A stretch of DNA of 64,000 nucleotides. Source: Vanilla planifolia. Its lineage: Eukaryota; Streptophyta; Magnoliopsida; Asparagales; Orchidaceae. Each line of letters begins with the position of its first letter. Position 1 is the stretch's first letter. The translations under genes and the position numbers were made by a program. Shown piece by piece: positions 27,100-38,900 of this stretch. The notes beneath the pieces are model-generated. The model saw nothing but the letters and a program-made list of their open reading frames with translations, searched no databases and was not told the DNA's origin. The stretch is taken from assembly GCA_023846275.1 (NCBI GenBank), contig JAIUJO010000183.1, positions 606,745 through 670,744 of the forward strand, given 5' to 3'.

Positions 27100-28769
27100 A
27101 ACAAGGGCCCTAACACATTAAAGGTAATACTAGTAAACACACAAGTCCACCTGTTAGATATGTGAAATTGATAACTCCAACAACTTTATTTTTTCCAACA
27201 AGAACCATTTTTTTATCTAACGTAACATGTTTTGATGACTCAAGTGATTAATTGAGCAATCCCACCAAAATATTTTTCATATTATGAAATTTTAGGGAAC
27301 CTACAGCATCTCGAGGATCTATAAAATTTTGGGAAAAAGGTAAATTATAGGTGTCACAATTTTTTGGATCCCAAAATTTATTTCATTATCTACATCATAG
27401 ATTATTTCTAAATTGTTATTATGCTTAGCAAAAAACTCTAAAACATTAGGAGAGTCATCTATACCCCACCCCTTAAGAAAGTAACATAAATGTGTTTTGA
27501 AAATATATTCCCATAAATTTGGGCACTAGTTTCTTAACAAAAATGTTTTACTAAATTCAAAAAGGAACTAAAAATTGTAATTGTAGAAGCATAAGTTCTC
27601 TTTCATCATATTTGTTCTTTTTATTCTTCTAGAAACTTAGTTTCTCATCTACTACTTTGAATACTATAATTCTTTGGCTTATTGTAGTTACTAAGCTCTA
27701 ATTTTTTACTTCTTCAGGATTCCATAGATTGATGATCATGGAGTAAGATTGTATGCCAAGGTTAATGAAGCCTTTTTTTGAAAAATAATTCTCAATGAAA
27801 GTGCAACAATCATGTAATAGTCTCCATGAATGTGGGAAAAGAATTTGTTAAGTTGGACTATCCTTGTGATAATAGTTCTTAAAATGAATCACTTCAGTAA
27901 AAGTGTAGGAACATTAAGTTCATCAGTCAGAACCTTGTAGTTTTTCCCTGATGATAAGTCCAACCTACTAAAATCACTTCATAAGGGCATGATAAACTTC
28001 TAATATCTCCAAGATGTTCTTATTTTTGGTATGTTAAGAAACATACTAATATTTCTTCTATAGTTGAAATATTTTCTAAAAGCAGTTATTTAAACAAACT
28101 TGCACTTTACTGGCTTTTTTGACAAAATGTTTGAGTACATATTACAAACTCTTCTGTTTTATTAGAGAGATTTCATGGGGTTGGGCTTCCAAGGAATTTG
28201 ATAACCTTCATTGTTTTGAATTGACAAAATCTTTTAACCCTATTTTCACTTTTAGTTTGCCCATGAGCAAGCCTACATTCTAGCTCTCTTAAGAATGTTC
28301 AACCATTAGCATCTTTATTTCCCTTTCTTATTTAACCATTTACAATGTTTTTAGTCTTTGTTTGATAAATAGACTAAGTGTAAGAAAAGTTACCATCAAG
28401 AACATCCATTATATATTACAATACATTCTAGCTCTTTCTAGCATCGACATATGATCCAACAAGCACTTATGGAACTCATTAACTAGTTGTTGAGATCTAT
28501 ATTATGAATTTGAATTTTGAAGAAATCTATTGAGGGCATGGGGCACATAAGCGATTTGGATGGCAAAAAGGGAGTTTGATTAGTTTATTTCCTATAAAAT
28601 ATGTTATTGATATATTTTGCAAGACAACAAATTATCTTTATAACAAAGATATTTTAAGGCCATTTATATTACTAGTTTATGCTTTTCAATGGTCATTTAT
28701 AATGCTAATTTAATTCTTTTCATGGCCATTTCTCTACTAATTATCTATTTTGCTACTTAGATGGCCCTA
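27100..28769 (-). other. Insert region downstream of RNase H, no recognised gene
   Basis: About 1.7 kb between the RNase H relic and the TATA-like element. In badnavirus-like genomes this position holds the end of the polyprotein and the large intergenic region. No frame is open for long on either strand, and I recognise no domain. It is clearly not satellite. A degraded extra open reading frame, as in some other Caulimoviridae genera, cannot be excluded. Confidence 0.4.
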
Positions 28770-29191
28770 TCAATGCAATGTTTCCGTAATAATATAGGGG
28801 AGGTGATTAAATAAATTGTTATCTTTCTCATTTATATGTTTGATGACTATATTATATCGCTTATTAATAAGAAAATTACTAAGTAATAGCAACCTATTTG
28901 TGGAAAATTTATTGTGATAAAATTTATTATAAATTGCTATGATATATTTGAAATTAGTCATAATGGTACTCTTTTCCATATTTTTGAATGATTTTTTTTC
29001 ATTGTAAGCCATTATACATGATAAAAATTTTAGCATATGTAAAAATTATATTATTTTTATAAACTCTATTACAATATCTCCTTATAAGTTCATCCTTCAT
29101 GGTTTGTTTCTCATAATTTTTCAATTTCAATATATTATAAATATTTCCCAAGCTTGCAATCATAATCTTTTTCTACTATTAAGTAAATATC
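28770..29191 (-). pseudogene. RNase H domain relic of the pararetrovirus polyprotein
   Basis: In the intact family this domain degrades the RNA strand during reverse transcription of the pregenomic RNA. Just past an in-frame TGA after 'LQLPY', the frame reads D-I-Y-L-I-V-E-K-D, matching the first catalytic strand with its aspartate kept. A second frame gives 'IRRYCNRVYK', resembling the RY-[AC]-SG-x-F segment. After a one-base shift near 29020 the frame 29036-28770 (88 codons) shows 'IIAIYNKF', 'NKFSTNR' (residues 42-48) and 'KHINEKDNN' (66-74), the typical C-terminal half of Caulimoviridae RNase H. Two positions that are normally catalytic Asp are Asn (residues 28 and 77). It is therefore inactive, with at least one stop and one frameshift. 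Confidence 0.75.
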
Positions 29192-29410
29192 TCAATAAGG
29201 TAATTGTAAAGGATCAAACTCTTCGGTTATTTGTTTTATCCTTCTCATCAGCAAGATATGTTGAGCTTTGATGCATAGTTTCCCTTTCAACATGATTTTT
29301 GCATGTGTGACACTTACAAGCTTAGCTAAATTAGGAATGAAAAAGTGTGAATAATTAAATTTTCCATGATAGTTCTTGATGTGCATTAGTGTTGGAACAT
29401 TGCTAGACAT
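29192..29410 (-). pseudogene. RT-RNase H connection relic of the pararetrovirus polyprotein
   Basis: This 72-codon open stretch contains 'FNYSHFFIPNLAKL' (residues 18-31) and 'RRIKQ' (56-60) followed by 'DPLQLPY' (66-72). These match the conserved thumb/connection of plant pararetrovirus polymerases: an 'LNYAR.(F/Y)IPNLGKL'-type segment, an 'RIK' helix, and a leucine-proline-rich link into RNase H. The frame ends at a TGA beyond which RNase H continues. The apparent Met start is an internal residue, not a real initiator. This is the clearest coding remnant in the insert. Confidence 0.8.
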
Positions 29411-29579
29411 GTCTATGATAGAATTTGTTATATGACCTTGTAATGTTACTTTTCCATTTCCAATATTTGTTTCGTAAAATCTAATATATCATTTCTCTAT
29501 TTCCATCTTCTTTTTTCATAATACAATAATGTCTTGTAAGTATATTTCAAACAAGTTAATAAATGGGTTAAATAAGTAA

Positions 29580-29940
29580 GAGGGTTTGGACAAAAGATAA
29601 GGATAACATCTATGTAAGTAGTCATGAAATATTTTGTGTTTTTAAAAGATCCTGTTCTTTTCATTGGAATATAGATGGTTCTTATTTTTATTTGAAGGGC
29701 ATAACTAATCATTCATTACTTCTACATGTGTACATGATGTTCAAAAATCTATTATAGCTTCTAATGTGATTCTATGACATTCTCTAAATTGAAGTGTGTA
29801 GATGATATTATTGAAGTTATTACATCAACATTGTGTACAAAAGAATTCAAATTATATATAGTTCAATAACTCTTCTATTTCTAAAGAATTAATATTTTTA
29901 ATTGGTGCTTTTTGTTTTATTCTAATGTTGTGATAACTTT
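29580..29940 (-). pseudogene. Reverse transcriptase palm relic of the pararetrovirus
   Basis: Three RT signatures are spaced as expected though not all in one frame. F-N-L-E (29793-29782) sits where the family has F-D-L-K (motif A). M-P-F (29702-29694) is followed by P-S-I-F-Q (29678-29664), the motif B region, with two stops between them and one directly after. Y-I-D-V-I-L-I-F (29616 downwards) replaces the YIDD box of motif C. Motif A to MPF is about 30 codons, and MPF to YIDV about 29, as in intact enzymes. Motif A Asp is Asn, and the second Asp of the YIDD box is Val, so the catalytic triad is destroyed. At least two frameshifts are needed to connect the pieces. Confidence 0.75.
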
Positions 29941-30449
29941 AACTCTAACAAATTTTTTATAATATGTAATTTTCTAATCATTCCAAGATGTGTCTTGATC
30001 TTTAATTTAAAATTATTTTATAAGCTATCATAACCTTCTTCAAATTTTTGTTTCATATACTAATATTTTAGCATGAAACCTCCATAAGTCTTGACTAATG
30101 CTCTTACAAATTTTGTTATTTGTGACTAAATATTTTTTACACTCATCATAATTTTGTTTAGTGGCTATTTTAGATTCTTTAAACTCATAATAGTAGTCTC
30201 ATACTAAGTTTTGAAAGTTTTAAGTTTCAAAGAGATGTTTGGTGTATCGATTTAAATTCCATGGGCTTTCTATAATCATACTTAAAAGTTCTAGGTCTAC
30301 ATCTTATACTTTAACTTCCTCTTCAAAATAACTATGGATAACACAATCTCACTATGATATATCTTTTACTAAGAATAGAATATCATATCCTTCTTCAATT
30401 TGTTGTTTTTTTATATGTTTAATTTTTTTCTAACCACTTTCTTATTTCA

Positions 30450-30491
30450 ACAATGATTTACTAAATGTCTTTTTTCTTCAACTATAAAGTA
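30450..30491 (-). pseudogene. CCHC zinc knuckle relic (coat protein region)
   Basis: Read on the minus strand, the frame gives Y-F-I-V-E-E-K-R-H-L-V-N-H-C, which keeps exact CX2CX4HX4C spacing with His at position 9 and the last Cys at 14. The first two Cys positions are Tyr and Val, and the Gly usual before His is Arg. A stop directly follows, then a Lys-rich stretch typical of what follows the knuckle. In plant pararetroviruses this motif lies at the end of the coat protein and binds nucleic acid. It lies about 0.5 kb upstream of the RT relic, as expected, although the intervening protease could not be recognised. Confidence 0.5.
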
Positions 30492-31622
30492 CTAGTATGT
30501 TTTTGTTGGTGGTTTATGAGTTTTTAATCTTTGTAATTGATTTGTCCTAGCTTCACCTTTTATAACATACATACCCATTTTACTTTTCACCAATTATTTT
30601 TCGTAGAGGCTGAGGTAATTTATTGAAATAATTATCCCTTAATGTGGCATTTATAAAATTTCGACCTTTTTTGTAGCAAGACTAAAATATTCTTGACTAA
30701 ATGGCACTATGTCAACGAAACACGTTATTACTAATTATTCTAAGACTTGCATAGCTTTATCTTGCAAAGATGTATGCCCTCGACCAAAGCTATACCTAGA
30801 GTTATTTGTTAGATAACGCTAGCAACATAAACCAAATCATTTGCTACCTAGAACATTTACTCAAAAGCTTGGAGAAACAATAATTTCAAATGATGAAATA
30901 ATCATTTTTGTTCCTTTCTTAGCAAATTTCTTAATGAATTAGACATTTTTTATTTGATCCTTGTCTTGAAATTTATTTAATGCATTTATTGCATCTCTTT
31001 CCTATTTATGTAGTAAATTTGGCTATTTTTTTTGTTGGATGCTTAATAATAATAATACCTTTTTATGTTGTTTTGTTTAGCTAACTCTCTTATTGTATCT
31101 CTTTCTTATGACATTCCTTTTCTTCCTAGGAATGTTAAATAATTACTTTCTACTCAAGATAATGATGGTTGTGTTATGCTCACTAGTTTTTTTGGTGTTT
31201 GCCAACTAGATGTTGTTGTGAAGGAAGTACTTGTGGTATCTGTTATCATCCAACAATAACATGTTATATTCATCCCTAAGAAGTGCATCTAATCTAATCC
31301 ATGTCTCGCAGAAGGTTAAAGTTACTCATCAAATTGTGGTTGAAGGGATGGGTGACAACCAAAGTGTGTTACCATTAAGCTTTTGTAAATTTTAAGATTA
31401 TAGGATAGGTAGTATAGTGGCATTGAATCAAAATTTCAACATCTTAAACTTATTCATAGGTACTCTAATCATGTCTCCAATCATAAGTAAGAAATATAGC
31501 ATATAAATAATCTTTTATTGCTATAATTTTTTTATATTAAAAAATTACATGTGATGAGGGCTAAATTCTTCTGAGTCTTAAAAATTAGCCATCATGAACT
31601 AAATCATCTCCAAGTAAAGCTA
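30492..31622 (-). other. Presumed coat-protein region, no readable frame
   Basis: Between the zinc knuckle relic and the 107-codon open stretch, all minus-strand frames are interrupted often and I recognise no motif. By position it should correspond to the body of the coat protein. The plus strand shows nothing better. Confidence 0.35.
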
Positions 31623-31943
31623 CATATTGATTGGAAAATCTATAGCTAAGTCTCCCATGGGTATCAATATAATTTCTTGCTTGTACAGAACATATACATG
31701 GAATTGTTTTCCTATATAGATATCCCATTCTATTCCTAAATATTGGCCATTAAATACAACGTTATACTTGATAATTTTAATGCTATATGATGTAAAGAAT
31801 TTAATAAAATGTGGTTCATCTATGTCATATATGACCTTATTTATTTTGAAAATTTGCCAATAAAAGTTTTGAAAATAAGGAGATTGCTTTGGTTTGTGTG
31901 ATATCTCTTTTTTTATGACTATTCTTATATAGTTATAAAGGAT
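31620..31943 (-). pseudogene. 107-codon ATG-less open stretch, unidentified pararetrovirus ORF piece
   Basis: From just after a TAA at about 31946 the minus strand is open for 107 codons to a TAG at 31622-31620, the longest uninterrupted frame I found in the insert. There is no Met until residue 96, so it is an internal piece of a longer protein. It is not hydrophobic low-complexity text: it contains 'IDEPHFIKFF', 'KYNVVFNGQYLGIEWD' (residues 59-74), 'IGKQFHVYVLY' and 'IPMGDLAIDFP', with mixed charged and aromatic residues like a real globular protein. It lies upstream of the zinc knuckle, where plant pararetroviruses encode movement and coat proteins. I could not match it to either with confidence. 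Confidence 0.5.
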
Positions 31944-32459
31944 TTAGCTTGAATGATATAATTCCATTTTAAATAACTTATTCCTCTTCAAACATTCTAG
32001 CCTACTTTTAAACTTCTAATAGACCCTACCTAAGATTAATATTATCCATATCTAGTAAGTCTATTAGTATTTTTATTCATAGCTCTTTTCTATGTAATCC
32101 TGTAACTACTATCATCATAAGGAATTTATGAAAAAATAATAAATCATTTACCTATGATTTATTGGTGTGTAATAGCTTCTTTTAATTGTAGGTGAAATTT
32201 CTTGTTGTCATATTCATAGGAAACTAGTAGTTCACTATAATTCTCAAACAATAATTCTCTTCTATTCATTTTTCCTTTGCTAACGAATGTTTCTCTAGGA
32301 CTTAAATTTATAATTTTATTTTAAGCTTATATAATTTTCCCCAACATCTATTAATACTTCAAGGCATATATTATTTTATCCATATGGGTTTTTTGCCATT
32401 TATTTAAACTCGTATATTTTATAATATTATTGTTTTCATTACTTCTTATTTTCTTTGAG

Positions 32460-32690
32460 CAAGATGTGCTCACGAAATCACAAATTACCCTTTCATTTCT
32501 TTAATATATTTTTCTATGTTAGAGAAGTTTTCCTACTGTAATTATTAATTTCTCTATATCTTCATTTAATATTTTTTATTTTAAAATTTTTGTTAATTTC
32601 TTACGAGTTATTATTAGTAATAAAATTGCCTTGTTCAATTGTGTAATAATTAAATTAACCTATACTAATGTTGGAATGTTTATTTTTTTA
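32460..32690 (-). pseudogene. Possible coiled-coil segment near the 5' end of the pararetrovirus
   Basis: One minus-strand frame, from about 32690 downwards, reads a leucine/isoleucine-rich helical text ('INIPTLV', stop, 'VNLIITQLNKAILLLIIT', then 'KKLTKIL', stop, 'ILNEDIEKLI..GKLL'), broken by two stops. Regular spacing of aliphatic residues with Lys, Glu and Asn between them suggests a coiled coil, as found in small N-terminal proteins of badnavirus-like genomes. A+T-rich DNA can imitate this, so it is only a suggestion. Confidence 0.3.
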
Positions 32691-32940
32691 TGTAAGTCAA
32701 CTTTTTCATTCAGTACACCCTTTCAATGAAATAAATATTTATGTTTTCATTTTGGAACTTTTTCTTTTAAACTTTGTTAAGTTTTTGCAAGCTAAAGATT
32801 CTCTTAAAATCTTTGTGTGTACCAATTTAAGCTAAGATGAAAGTTGTTTGAGATCATTGATTGAAGTGTAAGAGAAGCCTATAGGTTTAAAATGACCTCA
32901 AAACAACAAAAGGAAAATAGGGTAAACCATGAGTCATAAA

Positions 32941-35900
32941 TTCAGGTACAAATCCAAATATCTCATAAAGTGTGCCAAAACAATATAAAATTAGAGAAAT
33001 TTAAAAATAAAAGTTAGTATTTGATTAGACAAAGTTCATTGTACTAGTAGAACATAATTTATTTCTCATTGAACCTCATTTGTAAGTACTGTGACAGGAA
33101 CAATACATTACTATTTTAATATTATGTAGATGTATAATGAAGTTGAAATAAGATTAATTTAAGTAATAATATATAACTAAATAAAAGTTATGTTATGGTT
33201 ACAAAACAAAATATTTTAAGTTTCATTATGGTGTAACCGTATCAAAGCATTGGAATTGAAGAAATTTCATACATTCTATAGTAAAGCCACACTAAAAGAT
33301 ATTTAAGAGATCTAGTCTTACATTCTCAATCTTTAAATTAGATATGAATAAAAATTCCTCAATATGAATACCAAAACACTTTAAAAAATTTTAAATATAA
33401 AAATAAATGTTTAATCAACCCAAGCTCATTCATACATGTATTAAAACATTTTTTCTTCTCAACTCATTTGAAATTATTATGAATTTCAAAAAAAATTAAA
33501 GATAAATAATAATAAATTATTCTTTAGATACAAAGAAATATAAATTAATCTTAAAAAAATATAAATTAAAGAAGTTTCATATAACAAAATTAATGTGATG
33601 TAAAGGTCAATCAATAAATGAATGAGTGTTTCATAGTAATATAACAAAATAAAATAAAAAAACCTTGAAGAAATAAGATAAGTAACATGAGAAAGATGAA
33701 TTCGAAGATACTAAAGATATTGTGTGTAACATTTTTGAAAGGAATCAAAATGTTTAAAAAATAATAAAAAACCCTTAAATTACATATAAAAAATTTTAAA
33801 ATTAATGTTAAATTATAAAGAGATCATTAACTCCTCTCTAATAATGTCTTTTTCATCTCAATATGTCCTTATTTTTAAATTACTATGAATTGCTAAAAAA
33901 TGGCATAATTGATAATAAATAGTTATTTTGATATTAAAGTAAATATAAAATAAATAAAAAAATTATTTAAACAAAATTAATAAAATGAAACTAAATCAAT
34001 GTGATGTAAAGGTCATATGAAATGAGAATTAGAGCATATATGTAACTTAACAAAATCAATGCAAAAGATTTAATGAAATAAGATAAATGGTTTGAGAAGT
34101 TTTTAATCAAAGATTATCAGATCTAGTATAATTCAAAATATCACAAAAAGTGTAAACAAAACATAGAAAATAAAATTGCTAATACTCTAAAAATGAATAT
34201 TTAGTTGAATAGATATCTTTGAGACACGTTCCTTGCCATTGGTTTTGTCACAATCATACTTAGTTTACAAATGATACAAATTATATAAAAAGTAAATAAA
34301 TAATAACAGCAATAACGGTATAAACAAAGCATAAATTGAAACTAAATCGAGATAAATTGAAGGAACATAATATAAATAAAACAAATCATTGTAAATGTCA
34401 TACAAGAGAAGAATTAGAATTTCATTGTAAAGACATCAAAGTGAACAAAAAGAGTTAAAAAATAAGAGAATTTGTTAGAGAAACTTGCATTCGGAATTAC
34501 GGTAAATTTAAAAAAAATAAAATAAAATAACGAAAAGTTATTATTGTGTTACTAATAGCATATATATTAATGCTAGAATAAGATAAATTAATAATATGTT
34601 CAAATGAAAGCAAAAATTAGAAAAAATATGATAAATGTTTTTGATAAATGCTTTTCAAAGATTCTTTGGACAACCAAATCTACTTTCTTAATTATCAAAT
34701 CAAGTAAAAATTAAATAATTTGTAAATATTACCAAAGCTACAAAACATATATTTTGAAATATAAAAAAATTTTTAATTGAATAATGCTCACTAATATAGT
34801 CTGATTAAAATTATTATTTTTTAATTAAACCTTGTTTATAATAATTACGAAATAATAAAATAAACAAAATAAAATAATAATAAATTAATACTTTAAAATC
34901 AAGTAAATACATTTTAAGGCTTAATTGAGTTTTATTAAAACAAATTAATCAAAACCAATCTAAGACCTATAACAAATACTATGGAGTTCAATTAGGGTTA
35001 TATAATAATTTAATAAAATTAAGGAAAAAATAAAAAGGAAAAGAAATTGTATGAGAATGTTGCATTACAAGAACTTAATGACATAAAGGATGAGAAACTT
35101 AATTATCAAAAAAGTATGAAACAAAAAGCCTTTCAAGTGTTTTAAGCACCCTAGAAAATAAAAATATTTAAAAATATTAGAAATGAGCATGGAATTGGTC
35201 AGAGCTATTCGAGATGAGTCCAAAGATGTTTGTCTTATCTAGATAGGAACTAGTCAATAATCACAACAAATTATAAAATTGAACATGAATAAATAATTAT
35301 AAATTATTTTGTTTATTTTTATTAAATAGAGAGTATAGTTCAAATAAGATAAATTTAAACAATAGAAAATAAATAAATCTGAGAGATCTAAGGATCACAA
35401 AAGAGGTGAATTATATTTTCATAACAACATAACAAAAGCAAATAAAAAACTTTTAGAAAATGAGATAAATAACATGGTAATGTTTCATTCCAAGATACTA
35501 AGAATATCTTGTTCAAAATTCTCTATCATCAAATCAAGTAAGAATCAAAATATCTCAAACAAGCATGCAAAAACCATAGAAATTAAAATTATTTAAAAAT
35601 ATAAAAATGAAAATATAAACTACGGAGCTCACAAAATACCTGAATAAGAAACATACATTCCTTGGTACTAAGAAGATTGAGTATAACATAATTGATTATT
35701 AAATTTGGCACAATACAAATGATGTATGTATAACCATAAATGTGATAAATTGAATTAATTAAATGTACCTAAACAAAAATGATGTGGAAGACACATGAGA
35801 GGAGAATTTAGATCATTAATGAAATGTAAGAAAATAAAAATTAAAAGTTCGAACAAATGAAGTAAAATGTATAGAAATTTTGAATTCCATGACATTCTTT

Positions 35901-38900
35901 TATCATAAAATTTGTTACAAAAAGAAATACAAGGTATATTTTTGAAAAAAATTAAAAAATATATTTTATAATATAAAAATAAATATTTAATTAAATATAG
36001 ATCAATGAGATAAGCTAATAACATTTGTTTCATCACATAATTGAAAAAATAAAGTTTCATTATAATCAAGCAAAATAAAAGAAAATAATTTAAAGAAATC
36101 ACATAAATTAAATGAGAGAAAACATTAAAAGTTACTAATGAGATATAATATAATATTCATGTTTATTAAATAAGATATGAATTGAAATATCTCATAAAAT
36201 GTGCTGATATAAGTTTAAAATAAAATAATTTAAAAATAAAAAAATGATTATTTAGTTAATAGAGCCCATATAATGGGTGCAATGAGATTTGTTTTATCTT
36301 GATTTGACGAGGTTTGGATTAATTATGAATTATTAAATTTATTAAAGCTAACATGAGATTAATTAAAGTGTTGTAATAATTCCAAATCAGAGTGATTCAA
36401 TGGTCATAAGCGAAGAGATTTAGAGTTTTATAGTATTACAGCAAATCAAAGTAACAAATTTGAAAAAATGAGATAATTTTTTCGATATAATTGCATTCTC
36501 AAATAATAACAACATAAAGTATAGCAACCTAAATCAACTTGCTAGGTATGAATAAAAATATTTTATAAAGAGTGCTCAAACCTAGCGAACTAAATATTTA
36601 AATTTATAAGTACAAATTTCTCATTATGTGAAGCTTCTAGAAACAAGTCTGACAATGTTTCTTTCTTGTTAATCAGAACTAGTTTTGAATAACAATAAAT
36701 TATTAAAGTTAATTAGCAAAAAATAATAAAATGTAAATTTTTATTAAAATTAAAAATTAGATCAATTGATGTAATGTAACTTAATGTAATTAAATTAATG
36801 TGAAGGCCACATGAGAAAGGAATTTGGTATTCAATCTAATATACCAAATTCAAAGTTAAAACTTTAAGTAAATGAGATAAATGGCAAAAGAATGTTGTAT
36901 TCTAATATATTGAGAACATTTGGTGTAGAATCCTTGATAGTAAAATTACATACAAATAAAAATATCTCATAAATCCTGATAAACCTTGGAAAAAAATAAA
37001 TTTTTAGCTAAGCAAAGCATGTGAAGATGAGTCCAACAATCTTTGTTTCAAGTTGATTGAACCTCATTTGTAACTACTATGAATTACTATAAATAATAAG
37101 TTAAAAAGTAAAAAATAACTTATTATTATGAAATAAGGAATTATATACTTAAGCTAAATTGGGATAAATTAAATTAATAAAAAGAAATAAATTGCCTCAA
37201 AAACTTCTATGTGACGATACTGAGGGGATCAAGTGAAAAATCCTCTATCGTCAAATCTAACATGGAACTACATGTCTTCAAAGTTTGACAAACCTCTAGA
37301 AAATATGATTTTTAAAAAAATAAGAACGATAAATAAACTAGATAGAGATCATCGAGCAAATTTTAATGATGATTGTTTCATCATGATTTGGCCTCACTGG
37401 AAATTACTAAGAAATAAAAAATTAAATATTGAAAATTAATAATAAATTAATTTTTTTAATATTATAAAAATATGTAATAAAAAAGAAATAGCATAAATCA
37501 TAGCAATATAATGTAAAAAAATCAAAGTGATGTTAACATCACACGACAAGTGAATTAGAGTTTTAATATAATATAACAAAACAAAATAAAAAATTTAAAG
37601 AATTTAAATTAAAATTATTAGAAAGCTACATTACATGATATTAGGTTGATAAAGCTTAACATCATTTCTCAATAAATCATGCATGAAATAATATCTTGCA
37701 AAGTACCTCAATACCTTAAAAAATAAAATATTTAAAAATAAATAAGTTAAAATTTAATAGAAAATAAGTGATTGAGATGAGCATAATCATATTTGTTTTT
37801 CTTCATTGGACCACATTTTGAGTTACTATGAATTTTGAAGAAAAAAATAACCATAAATAATAAAAATTTGTATTTTAATATTTAAAAAATGTTTATTATT
37901 TCTAAAACGATTCAAAGTGATGCAAAGTAATATGACTAAAGAAACATGGTGTGAAGGCGAAACGATTAATTATTTAAAATTAACAATAATAATAATAATA
38001 ACTCATGCAAAAGATAAGAGGAATGAGTTAAATTATCCTGGAAAGTTCTATTCCATGATATTTAGAAGAAGAAATCTAACATTCTCGATAGTCGAACAAA
38101 TTATTAATAAAATTGTCATATAATGAGTTCCAACACCATAGAAAATAAGATATTGAAAAAAATAAAAAAAGATAATTCAACTTGATAGAGGTAATCGAGT
38201 CGAGTCAAATGAAGTTTGTTTCATCTTGATTGAACCATCTTTAGAATTATAAGGAAATAAAAATAAAATGTTCATAAATAATAATAAATTAATAATTTAA
38301 TATTTAATAAATATAAAATTAAACTAAAATGAAATAAATTATAATAATATTCTGTAACAAAATTAAAGTGATGTAAAAGTCACATCAAAGGAGAGTTATA
38401 GTTTCTTAAAAATATAACTAAATAAGAAAACATTTGAAGAAATGAAATAAGTTGTATACGAAGGTTGCATTCCAAGGTATTAAGGTGGTCGAGTTTAATA
38501 TGCTTGATCATCAAATCATGTATAAATAAAATTGTCATTTAAAGTTCTTAAAAATCTAAAAAACTAAAATATCTAAAATTACAAAAGTAAATAATTAATA
38601 TTAAAAATTTCATTGAAGTGAGCCTAACAATGTTTTTTTCTATTCATTAGACATATTTTTGAATTACTATGGGTTATAATAAATAAATAAAGATAAATTA
38701 TAAAAAGTTATTATTGTAATACTATGAAAATTTTATAATAACAAAAAATTGTTAAAAAGAAGCAAAGTAAGATAATAAAAAAATAAGCATTGCAAAGTTT
38801 ATATGATAGAAGATTTAAAAATAATTATATTATAAAAAATAAAATAAAAAACATTTGAAAAAATGAGATAAATTATTTAGGAATGTTTTATTCTAGGATA

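Larger units (their letters stand above)
26689..32940 (-). mobile_element. Decayed endogenous pararetrovirus (Caulimoviridae, badnavirus-like)
   Basis: About 6.25 kb without satellite landmarks sits between two stretches of satellite in the same orientation, so it is an insertion into the array; about 60 bp of the unit is missing at the site. On the minus strand the remains appear in the order known for plant pararetroviruses: zinc knuckle (30491-30450), RT motifs (about 29940-29580), RT-RNase H connection (29410-29192), RNase H (29191-28770), then an apparently non-coding stretch with a TATA-like element near 27080. The length is somewhat below the usual 7-8 kb of badnavirus genomes. Stops, frameshifts and lost active-site residues make it non-functional. 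No integrase signature was found, which favours a pararetrovirus over a Ty3 element. I cannot assign the genus. Confidence 0.8.

Noticed and set aside
26689-32940. LTR retrotransposon (Ty3/Gypsy) instead of pararetrovirus
   Set aside because: No direct terminal repeats, no target duplication and no integrase motif were found, and the RT-RNase H connection and RNase H text fit plant pararetroviruses better. Not fully excluded without a database search.
35755-36102. 115-codon minus-strand frame, the longest in the window
   Set aside because: It lies wholly within reverse satellite units and encodes almost only Leu, Ile, Phe, Tyr and Lys. No motif, no codon structure, and neighbouring units do not keep the frame.
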